Assembly: GCF_007845675.1 (NCBI RefSeq)
Contig: NZ_VOBR01000012.1
Coordinates: forward strand, 184,951 to 248,950
Reading direction: 5' to 3'
Origin: Lentzea tibetensis
GTDB taxonomy: Bacteria > Actinomycetota > Actinomycetes > Mycobacteriales > Pseudonocardiaceae
DNA length: 64,000 nucleotides
Part shown: one piece after another, positions 35,750 through 44,803 of the stretch
Layout of the letters: each line of letters opens with the position of its first letter
How positions within the stretch are numbered: position 1 is the stretch's first letter
Program-made: the position numbers and the translations under genes
The notes under the pieces: model-generated
Database searches by the model: none
The model's input: the letters and a program-made list of their open reading frames with translations, nothing else
Told to the model about the DNA's origin: nothing

Positions 35750-36961
35750 ATGCGAAAACTCATCGGTGTGATGTCAGCGGTACTGGCCGCGGCCCTGGTC
35801 AGTCCGGTCGCGCAAGCCGCCGAACAGGCCGTTGTCTGCAGTGAAGAGCCGCAGGACCTGCCGATCCACGAGTTCACCGACTACCGGGAGCTGCAGGTCG
35901 AGCTCGCCCGCCTGGCCAGGGCCAGCTTGGGACGGGTCCAGGTCGCGGCGGCCGGCCGGTCCAACCGCGGCCGGACGATCTTCCGCGCCTCGGTGGGCAC
36001 AGGGCCGAAGGTCGTGCTGGTCAGCAGCGAGATCCACGGCAACGAGAAGACCGGCACAGACGCGCTGCTCAGGATCCTGGACTACCTGGGCACCTCGGAG
36101 TCCGCGCACGCCAAGCGGTTGCGACGGACCATCACGTTCGTGGCGGTCCCGAAGCTGAACCCGGACGGCGCGGAGCTGGACCGGCGTGGCAACGACCAGT
36201 CGTGGGCCGAGGTGCAGCAGGCCTTCCCGCAGCTGGCCGGTCGACCACCGGCGTGGAACTACATCAACGGCCAGCAGCAGGGCGACGACTACCGCACCAA
36301 GCCGGGCTTCGACGTCAACCGGGACTTCCACCCGGAGCTGGGCTACGTGCCGCAGGCCGCCGACGTGCCCGGCTCACCCGACCAGCCCGGCTGGTACATC
36401 ACGCCGGAGGCCCAGGCCTTGCGCGCGGTCTACCTCGGTCTGAAGGCCGAGCGCGGCAAGGTCCCCGACGTCTACGTCGACCTGCACCACCAGGGCGCCT
36501 GCGTCCGTCAGGAAGGCAGCAACAGGTTCCTCGACGTGGCAGTGGACTACCCGCCGCTGCCGGACAGGTTCTTCGAGCCGGGCCAGAAGTACGCCAAGTA
36601 CCGCGACGCGTACACCAAGGACGAGTCACGGCAGCTGGCGATCAGCGCCTTCAACGGCATGACCGAAGCCGGCTACATCGGCACCCGGTACCCGCACGCC
36701 GCGGACCGCGACCTGCCCGGCCAGGCCAGGTGCTCGTTCGCGCTGAACGGCACCGGGACCGTCCTGTTCGAGGTCCGCGGCCAGACGCAAACCCTTGGCC
36801 AGCAACACCGGGAGCGGTTCACTCGCGCGGTGGTGGCCGGGTTGAACCGAATGATCAACGACGTGAGCACCGGCGCGGTCGACCGGATCGACCCGGAGAA
36901 GTTCGACACGATCCCCGGCACCGCGGGCGCCGAGGCCTTCGACCCCAGGCTCGTGGCCTGA
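35750..36961 (+). CDS. Secreted M14 zinc carboxypeptidase
   Basis: 403 aa. ATG 35750 chosen with GAGGGG upstream. Signal peptide MRKLIGVMSAVLAAALVSPVAQA. M14 fold: zinc ligands in SSEIHGNEKTG (His, Glu) and VYVDLHHQGAC (His), substrate-binding LNPDGAELDRRGN and FDVNRDFHPE, catalytic Glu in VLFEVRGQ. Exported carboxypeptidase or amidase acting on peptides or wall fragments. Twenty bases upstream of a secreted amidase gene in the same direction, suggesting one unit. Confidence 0.88.
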   Translation: MRKLIGVMSAVLAAALVSPVAQAAEQAVVCSEEPQDLPIHEFTDYRELQVELARLARASLGRVQVAAAGRSNRGRTIFRASVGTGPKVVLVSSEIHGNEKTGTDALLRILDYLGTSESAHAKRLRRTITFVAVPKLNPDGAELDRRGNDQSWAEVQQAFPQLAGRPPAWNYINGQQQGDDYRTKPGFDVNRDFHPELGYVPQAADVPGSPDQPGWYITPEAQALRAVYLGLKAERGKVPDVYVDLHHQGACVRQEGSNRFLDVAVDYPPLPDRFFEPGQKYAKYRDAYTKDESRQLAISAFNGMTEAGYIGTRYPHAADRDLPGQARCSFALNGTGTVLFEVRGQTQTLGQQHRERFTRAVVAGLNRMINDVSTGAVDRIDPEKFDTIPGTAGAEAFDPRLVA

Positions 36962-36981
36962 CCTTGGAGGAGTGAGGCGTC

Positions 36982-38535
36982 ATGCGGCTGTTCACCGTGA
37001 TGCTGACGGTGGTGGCGACGGTTCTGGTGGGGGTTCCGGCGAGTGCGGTGCCGAGCCAGGAGCGTCTCGGATTCGATCTCGACCGAGCGACGATTCCCGA
37101 ACTGCAACAGCGAATGGATCAGGGGAGGCTGACCGCGGCGCGGCTCACCGCGGCGTACCTGCGCCGGATCGCGACGGTGGACCGGAAGATCGACTCGGTG
37201 ATCACGCTGAACCCGCGGGCGTCCGCGGAGGCGGCGGCGAGCGATCAGCGGCGGCGGACCGGGCGGACGCTGAGTCGGCTGGACGGGATTCCGGTGCTGC
37301 TGAAGGACAACATCGACACCAGGGCGATGGACACGACGGCGGGGTCGCGGGCGTTGCGGTCCCGGCCGGCGGCCGACGCGCACCTGGTCCAGAAGTTGTA
37401 CCGGGGCGGCGCGGTGATCCTGGGCAAGGCGAACCTGTCCGAGTGGGCCAACTTCCGGTCGTTCCGGTCGACGTCGGGGTGGTCCGGGGTCGGCGGGCAG
37501 ACCAGCAACCCGCACGTGCTGGACCGCAATCCGTGCGGATCCTCGTCAGGATCGGGGTCGGCGATCGCGGCGACGCTGGCGCAGGTGGCGATCGGCACGG
37601 AGACCGACGGGTCGATCGTGTGCCCGTCCGGGGCCACCGGGATCGTCGGGCACAAGCCGACATTGGGGCTGGTCAGCCGCACCGGCGTGGTGCCGATCTC
37701 GGCGGAGCAGGACACCGCCGGGCCGATGACGCGCCACGTGGTCGACTCCGCGATCACCCTGTCGGTGCTGCAGGGCGGCGACCGGGCCGACCCCGCGACC
37801 GGGGCGATCCCGGCGGGCCAGCCGCGTGACTACGCCGCATTGCTGCGGCCGGATGCGTTGCGCGGCAAGCGGATCGGCGTGTGGCGGATGTCCGGAGTGG
37901 ATGCCGGCGTTGACCGGGTGGTCGAGGCGTCGGTGCGGGTGTTGCGGGCGCGCGGCGCCACCGTGGTGGACGTGGATCTGCCGTTCCAGGACGAGATCGG
38001 CCGCAACGAGTTCCCCGCGCTGATCGTGGAGTTCAAGCGGGACCTGCACGCCTACCTGGCCAACCGGCCGGGAGGGCCGGACACGCTGGACGAGTTGATC
38101 GAGTTCAACCGCAACGACCCGGTGGAGCTGTCCAAGTTCGGCCAGGAGATCTTCGAGGAGTCCGCCAAGGCGCCGGACACGACCGACCCGACCTACCGGC
38201 GGCAGCGGGAAACCGCGACCACGCTGGCCCGCCGGTCGATCGACGAGACGATGGCGCGGTTCCGGCTGGACGCCATCGTGGCGCCCACCAACAGCCCGGC
38301 GTGGAAGACCGACTACGTCAACGGCGACGCCTTCGTGCTCGGCTCGTCCGGCCCGGCCGCGGTGTCCGGGTACCCGAACGTGACCGTGCCCGCCGGGTTC
38401 GCCGGGCCACTGCCCATCGGCGTGTCGTTCTTCGCAGGCCGGTGGTCGGACGCCACGGTGCTGGCGATCGGCGCCGCGTTCGAGCGGGCCAACCCGGCAC
38501 GCCGGGCCCCGGACTTCATCCCCACGATCGGCTGA
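36982..38535 (+). CDS. Secreted amidase-signature family enzyme
   Basis: 517 aa, ATG with GGAGGAG upstream. Short signal peptide (LFTVMLTVVATVLVGVPASA). The Ser-Ser-Lys triad of the amidase signature family is visible: Lys in GIPVLLKDNIDT, Ser in CGSSSGSGSAIAATLA, and Ser in GTETDGSIVCPSGATGIVGHKPT. Full family length. Substrate unknown; the pairing with the M14 enzyme suggests extracellular degradation of amide- or peptide-containing material that may feed the downstream importer. A hairpin terminator follows. Confidence 0.9.
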   Translation: MRLFTVMLTVVATVLVGVPASAVPSQERLGFDLDRATIPELQQRMDQGRLTAARLTAAYLRRIATVDRKIDSVITLNPRASAEAAASDQRRRTGRTLSRLDGIPVLLKDNIDTRAMDTTAGSRALRSRPAADAHLVQKLYRGGAVILGKANLSEWANFRSFRSTSGWSGVGGQTSNPHVLDRNPCGSSSGSGSAIAATLAQVAIGTETDGSIVCPSGATGIVGHKPTLGLVSRTGVVPISAEQDTAGPMTRHVVDSAITLSVLQGGDRADPATGAIPAGQPRDYAALLRPDALRGKRIGVWRMSGVDAGVDRVVEASVRVLRARGATVVDVDLPFQDEIGRNEFPALIVEFKRDLHAYLANRPGGPDTLDELIEFNRNDPVELSKFGQEIFEESAKAPDTTDPTYRRQRETATTLARRSIDETMARFRLDAIVAPTNSPAWKTDYVNGDAFVLGSSGPAAVSGYPNVTVPAGFAGPLPIGVSFFAGRWSDATVLAIGAAFERANPARRAPDFIPTIG

Positions 38536-38546
38536 GGAGACGCCAT

Positions 38547-38570
38547 GAGGGCCGATGCTGAGCGGCCCTC
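38547..38570 (+). terminator. Hairpin terminator after the amidase gene
   Basis: GAGGGCCG (38547-38554) pairs perfectly with CGGCCCTC (38563-38570) around an eight-base loop, twelve bases after the amidase stop. No T-run follows. Confidence 0.6.
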
Positions 38571-38688
38571 ACACAATTGGGAACCGGCTCCTCCAGACGT
38601 TCGGCGCTTGCCGCCGGCCTGGCTGATCCAGCACTCTTTTGCGACTGGGACTGGGTACAGCGCTTTACGAGTGACTGGAGATGCCCTC

Positions 38689-39876
38689 ATGCGTCATGTT
38701 TCCCGTGCGCTGGCTGCGATCTGCATCGGTCTGCTCATCACACCGCTCGCGGCGTGCGGGTCTGACAGCGGTGGTTCCGGCGAATCGGGTGCCATCAAGA
38801 TCGGGGTCCCCGTCCCGCTGACCGGCGACTCCGCGTCAGCCGGTCAGGACATCCTCGCCGCCGCGCGGGTGGCCGCCGACGAGGTCAACGCCGCCGGTGG
38901 CGTCAACGGCCGCAAGATCGAGATCATCGAGGCGGACGACGCGTGCAGCGCCCAGCAAGGTGCGCAGGCCGCCCAGAAGCTGCTCAACAGCGGTGCGGTC
39001 GCCATCGCGGGCGGCTACTGCTCCGGCGCCGCCGTACCGGCGCTCCCGATCTACGGTCGCCGTTCCGTGCCGTTCGTCCTGGACGCGTCCACGAACCCGG
39101 TGCTCACCGACACGGGCGACGGCAAGGTCTTCCGGACGTGCGGCCGCGACGACAAGCAGGGGCTGTTCGCGGCGAAGTTCATGACCGACCAGCTCAAGGC
39201 CAAGCGAGTCGCGGTCCTGCACGACAACACCACCTACGCGAAGGGGCTCGCCGAAGCCGCCGCCAACTCCATCAAGCAGGCCGGTGCCGCTGAGGTCGTC
39301 TACCTCGACGCGCTGCAGCCCGGCCAGTCCGACTACACCCCGGTGCTCACCAAGATCGCGTCCACCACACCGGATGTCGCGTACTACACCGGCTACTTCG
39401 CGGAGGCGGGCCTGCTGCTCAAGCAGCGTGCGCAACTGGGACTGAAGTTCCCGCTCGTGGGCGGTGACGCGACGACCGACGCCACGGTCCTCAAGACGGC
39501 GGGCACGGCCGCCGACGGCTACATCGCCACGACCGCACCGCTCCCCAAGGATCTGCCGACCGCCAGCTCTTTCGTGACGAGCTACAAGTCGAAGACCGGC
39601 GCCGATCCCGGCCCGTTCTCGGTGTACGAGTACGACGCCGTCAAGGTGCTGGCGAAGGCGATCGGCGACGCGAAGTCCACCGACGGCGCGGAAGTGACGA
39701 AGGCGCTGCACGCGATCAAGGACTTCGCCGGCGTGACGGGCAAGATCAGCTTTGATCAGAAGGGCGACCGGGAGGGGCTGCTCTACATCACGGTCACGGT
39801 GAAGAACGGCGAGTTCACCGGCTACAAGAAACTCGACGACGCCGGCACCCAGTGGGTCGACGTCAAGCCGGCATGA
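38689..39876 (+). CDS. Branched-chain amino-acid type ABC substrate-binding lipoprotein (LivJ/LivK-like)
   Basis: 395 aa. ATG 38689 with GGAG eight bases upstream; it starts right before a lipoprotein signal with lipobox LAAC (MRHVSRALAAICIGLLITPLAACG). Leu/Ile/Val-binding (Peripla_BP_6) fold: IKIGVPVPLTGDSASAGQD, AARVAADEVNAAGGVNGRKIEIIEADDACS, RVAVLHDNTTYAKGLAEAA, LVGGDATTD. Tethered outside the membrane, it delivers ligand to the permeases encoded next. Stop overlaps the livH-like start. Confidence 0.92.
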   Translation: MRHVSRALAAICIGLLITPLAACGSDSGGSGESGAIKIGVPVPLTGDSASAGQDILAAARVAADEVNAAGGVNGRKIEIIEADDACSAQQGAQAAQKLLNSGAVAIAGGYCSGAAVPALPIYGRRSVPFVLDASTNPVLTDTGDGKVFRTCGRDDKQGLFAAKFMTDQLKAKRVAVLHDNTTYAKGLAEAAANSIKQAGAAEVVYLDALQPGQSDYTPVLTKIASTTPDVAYYTGYFAEAGLLLKQRAQLGLKFPLVGGDATTDATVLKTAGTAADGYIATTAPLPKDLPTASSFVTSYKSKTGADPGPFSVYEYDAVKVLAKAIGDAKSTDGAEVTKALHAIKDFAGVTGKISFDQKGDREGLLYITVTVKNGEFTGYKKLDDAGTQWVDVKPA

Positions 39877-40772
39877 GCGATTTCTTCCAGTATCTCGTCA
39901 ACGGGCTGACCATCGGTGCGTTCCTGTCGCTCATCGCGCTGGGCTACTCGATGGTCTACGGCGTCGTCCGGCTGATCAACTTCGCGCACGGCGACATCTT
40001 CATGATCGGCGCCTTCGCGGGGTTCACGGTGCTGACGACGATCGGCGTCACCGGCGGCATGGCGATTCCCGCCGTGCTGGCGGCCGTCGTCGTCGGAAGC
40101 CTTGCCACCGGTGTCGTCGGCGCAGGCATCGCGCGGGTGGTGTACACGCCGTTGCTGAAGGCACGGCAGCTGTCGCTGTTCATCGCGGCGATCGGCGTGT
40201 CGCTCGCGCTCTCGGAAGGCGTCAAGCTGCTCACCGGCGCGCGGTTCAAGTCCTATCCAGACGCTTTGGACGGCGGCCAGATCATGGCGGGCTCGGTGCG
40301 AGTCAGCTACGCGCAGCTCGTGCTGGTCGTGTTCTCGGTGGTGCTGATGGCCGTGCTGTGGCTGTTCGTCACGCGAACGGTCACCGGAACGGCCATGCGC
40401 GCGCTGGCGATGGACCGGGACGCGGCGCGGTTGCAGGGCATCAACGTCGAGCGGCTGATCCTGATGACGTTTCTGATCGGATCCGTGCTCGCGGGTGCCG
40501 CGGGCGTGATGTACGGCCTCTACTACACCCAGATCAGCTTCGGAATGGGCTTCCTGATCGGCCTGCGCGCCTTCACCGCCGCGGTGCTCGGCGGGATCGG
40601 GAACCTGCCGGGGACGATGGCCGCGGGTGTCCTCATCGGACTGATCCAGTCCTTCGCCGCGGGCTACATCTCCTCCCGGTGGACGGACGTGATCATCTTC
40701 GGGGTGCTGATCGCGGTACTCGCGTTCCGGCCGTCCGGGCTCTTCGGCGAGCGTGTCGTGGAAAGGGCTTGA
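39873..40772 (+). CDS. ABC transporter permease, LivH-like
   Basis: 299 aa, ATGA overlap with the binding-protein gene. Typical LivH sequence: YLVNGLTIGAFLSLIALGYSMVYGVVRLINFAHGDIFMIGAF, then RALAMDRDAARLQGINVERLILMTFLIGSVLAGAAGVMYG and AAVLGGIGNLPGTMAAGVLIGLIQS. About eight membrane helices. Forms a heteromeric channel with the LivM half of the next gene product. Confidence 0.93.
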   Translation: MSDFFQYLVNGLTIGAFLSLIALGYSMVYGVVRLINFAHGDIFMIGAFAGFTVLTTIGVTGGMAIPAVLAAVVVGSLATGVVGAGIARVVYTPLLKARQLSLFIAAIGVSLALSEGVKLLTGARFKSYPDALDGGQIMAGSVRVSYAQLVLVVFSVVLMAVLWLFVTRTVTGTAMRALAMDRDAARLQGINVERLILMTFLIGSVLAGAAGVMYGLYYTQISFGMGFLIGLRAFTAAVLGGIGNLPGTMAAGVLIGLIQSFAAGYISSRWTDVIIFGVLIAVLAFRPSGLFGERVVERA

Positions 40773-40774
40773 GC

Positions 40775-42510
<1,736 letters not shown>

Positions 42511-42514
<4 letters not shown>

Positions 42515-43251
42515 GCCTGCTCGAGGTGTCGGAACTGACCAGCAGACATGGACAGATCGAAGCCCTCAGCGGGATCTCGTTCGACGTCGGTTCCGGCGAG
42601 ATCGTGGCCCTGCTGGGCAGCAACGGTGCGGGGAAGACGACCACCCTGCGGACCATCACCGGGCTGCACCGCGCCAAGTCCGGCCGGATCGTCTTCGACG
42701 GCGAGGACCTCTCCCGGCTAGGCGCTCACCGCATCGTCGCTCTAGGCCTCGGGCACGTACCAGAGGGACGACGCGTGTTCCCAGCCCTCACGGTCGCCGA
42801 AAACCTTCTTCTCGGTGGCTATCTGAAACGCCGTGAACGCCACGTCATCAATGAACGCCGCGAGGAGATCTACGAGACGTTCCCGCGACTGGGAGAGCGG
42901 CGAAGCCAGCTCGCCGGGTTGCTGTCCGGCGGTGAACAGCAAATGCTGGCGATCGGCCGAGCGCTCATGCACCGCCCCAGACTGCTCGCCCTGGACGAAC
43001 CCACCATGGGCCTGGCCCCGCAGACCGCACGGCAGGTGCTCGAGATCATCCGCCGGATCCGCGACGGCGGCACGACGATCCTGATCGTCGAGCAGAACGC
43101 GCACCAGGCGTTGCGCCTGGCCGATCGCGCGTACGTGTTGGAGAGCGGCCGGATCGTGCTCAGCGGCCCGGCCGCCGAACTAGCCGCGGACCCGCGGGTC
43201 AAAGCCGCCTATCTGGGTGGCGACCCGGCGCCCAGGACTTCAACTGGTTGA
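42511..43251 (+). CDS. ABC transporter ATPase, LivF-like
   Basis: 246 aa, ATGA overlap. LivF subfamily: Walker A GSNGAGKTTTLRTITGL, LGHVPEGRRVFPALTVAENLLLGGY, signature LLSGGEQQMLAIGRALMHRPRLL, Walker B LLALDEPTMGLAPQ, IVEQNAHQALRLADRAYVLESG. Pairs with the LivG half of the upstream fusion. Last gene of the importer operon, followed by a strong hairpin. Confidence 0.94.
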
Positions 43252-43264
43252 GCCAGCCAGGTCT

Positions 43265-43292
43265 GCGGGGAGGCCAGGTCGGGCCTCCCCGC
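43265..43292 (+). terminator. Bidirectional hairpin terminator
   Basis: GCGGGGAGGCC (43265-43275) pairs with GGCCTCCCCGC (43282-43292), an 11-bp perfect stem with a six-base loop, followed by a short T-run at 43299-43302. Lies between the convergent livF-like and DUF4360 genes. Confidence 0.8.
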
Positions 43293-43305
43293 CAACACTT
43301 TTCCA

Positions 43306-43929
43306 TTACGGGCAACGCTTCCACGCGAAGTGGTAGTCCGTGGCAACGTTGGCGTCGGTCGAGTCCATCGCCATGTAGCTCGTCGTCGTCTTCGGATCCG
43401 ACGTGCCCGCACTGACCCGCAGCTCGGTGTTGATGTTGAGGTTCCTGGCCTCGCCGCACGGCCGGTAGACGGGCATCCCGATGTCGACGGTGTCCGTGGC
43501 GTACCAGTCGTCGTTCAGCGGGCCGCGCCAGGTGTGGCTCTTGTACTCCGAGGCCGGCACGCCGTGGAAGTAGAAGTTGCCTCTTTCCATGCCTGTAGCG
43601 CCGGGTTCGAGGTGAACGAAGCCGCGGTAGTCGACCTGGGTGATACCGAAGGTGAAGCCCTCCGGCACGTTCACCTGGAGGTTGAGCTGGCAGTTCTTCC
43701 GGAAGTCCGTCGGCCTGGCGCCGACGCCGACCGCGGCGACGTAGTTGCTGTAGATCGCGTGGAAGGTGGTGTTGTCCGGTGACACCCCCACCGCGACCGT
43801 GTCTCGGGGGCAGCCGGACCCGTTGATGGTGACCACCTTGATGGTGACCTCACCGGGCGGCGGCCGGTCAGCCGATGGGACGACCACGGTGGCCATCGCC
43901 ACGGCAGCGGCGGCAATCGTGTGGATCAT
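43306..43929 (-). CDS. Secreted DUF4360 protein
   Basis: 207 aa, ATG 43929. Signal peptide HTIAAAAVAMATVVVPSA. DUF4360 features: GSGCPRDTVAVGVSPDNTTFHAIYSNYVAAVG, RKNCQLNLQVNVPEGFTFGITQVDYRGFVHLEPG, paired cysteines, and a C-terminal YHFAWKRCP. Family function is unknown (exported, probably beta-sandwich). A decayed second copy lies immediately upstream. Confidence 0.82.
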   Translation of the reverse strand: MIHTIAAAAVAMATVVVPSADRPPPGEVTIKVVTINGSGCPRDTVAVGVSPDNTTFHAIYSNYVAAVGVGARPTDFRKNCQLNLQVNVPEGFTFGITQVDYRGFVHLEPGATGMERGNFYFHGVPASEYKSHTWRGPLNDDWYATDTVDIGMPVYRPCGEARNLNINTELRVSAGTSDPKTTTSYMAMDSTDANVATDYHFAWKRCP

Positions 43930-43983
43930 TGGACACACCTTCCGACTCGTGCGCTGAGCGGCGGCGGAGAAGTTGGTGGGACC

Positions 43984-44227
43984 TCACCTGTTCCAGGAGA
44001 CGTGGTACTTGCGTCGGTGGCCTGCCAGTTGTTCGCTGAGCCGGGCCGTGGATGGCGTGGCTCTTCGTGCCCGAAGGCGCGGTAGTCGGCCTGCGCGATG
44101 CCACAGGTGAAGTCCTGCGGACAGTTCTGTTGCCCGTCACCACCTCGGCGGTGACCCGGCCGGGAGGCGCGGTGGGCGTGATCGCGGTGGCCATCGCGAG
44201 CGCGGCAGCCGTCATCGCACGCAACAT
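43984..44227 (-). pseudogene. Decayed DUF4360 duplicate
   Basis: Starts with ATG 44227 and a matching leader (MLRAMTAAALAMATAITPTAPPGRVTAEVVTGN). A deletion and frame changes follow. Recognisable pieces are QDFTCGIAQADYRAFGHEEP (compare EGFTFGITQVDYRGFVHLEP in the intact neighbour), NNWQATD (compare DDWYATD), and a terminal KYHVSWNR with stop (compare DYHFAWKRCP). The middle third of the gene is missing. Confidence 0.75.
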
Positions 44228-44377
44228 GGTCCAGCCTCTCGGACATCTGCGGCGGCAGCCTCGCCCTTACCCAACCTGATGGCGGGAACCGCAAACGTTT
44301 CAGTTCGCCTTGCGATTACCTGACGATTCGCCCGCTCGCGCCCGGTCCGCCGAAGTGCGTGATCGACGGAGAAACGA

Positions 44378-44422
44378 AAGAGCCCCGCTGACCCAGGACA
44401 AATCCGAATCAGCGGGGCTCTT
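44378..44422 (-). terminator. Strong hairpin terminator behind the tRNA fragment
   Basis: A 14-bp perfect stem: AAGAGCCCCGCTGA (44378-44391) with TCAGCGGGGCTCTT (44409-44422), loop 17 bases. On the minus strand it is followed by TTTCGTTTC and lies eight bases after the tRNA-like 3' end, as expected for a tRNA terminator. Confidence 0.85.
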
Positions 44423-44429
44423 GCAGGCC

Positions 44430-44461
44430 GTCGGGACGACAGGATTTGAACCTGCGCCCCC
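44430..44461 (-). other. 3' fragment of tRNA-Pro (probable attachment-site scar)
   Basis: Read on the minus strand: GGGGGCGCAGGTTCAAAT, then CCTGTCGTCCCGAC. These are the variable-loop edge, T-arm and 3' acceptor strand of an actinobacterial tRNA-Pro. The matching 5' acceptor strand, D-arm and anticodon arm are absent upstream, where unrelated sequence continues. Site-specific integrative elements (pSAM2 is the classic tRNA-Pro example) leave such 3' copies at one end. Confidence 0.65.
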
Positions 44462-44803
44462 TGCCGACCGGTTCGGCGCAGCTGCCGGACGCCCATGCGC
44501 TGCCACGCACCCTCGGCGTCGCCCTTGCGCGCCGACTTCTGTCCCTCGGCCTTTCGGGCACGCAACCGCACCGGCGGCGACCACACCCCACCAGTCCCCT
44601 TACCGCGAGTCGGCCTGACCCACCCCTGGCCGTCCGTGAAGAAATCCGGCACGCCACCCTTCGCCGGCTGGGAGCATGTTCGGGTGAGCGTGTCCCTGCT
44701 GCACAAGGTGACATGGCCGAGTAAGGACTCTCTATTAGACGCAACCTCCGTCGAATGCAGTGAAGGGTCACGTGTCAAACCCGTGCTCCACTGACAGTCC
44801 TGA
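44462..44803. other. Gene-free stretch next to the tRNA fragment
   Basis: About 340 bases between the tRNA-Pro fragment and the end of the transglutaminase-like gene. A minus-strand frame is open but has no recognisable domain, codon pattern or convincing ribosome-binding site. Possibly residue of an excised element. Confidence 0.4.

Noticed and set aside
44430-44510. Complete tRNA gene
   Set aside because: Only the T-arm and 3' acceptor strand are present; no anticodon arm or 5' acceptor complement could be folded upstream.
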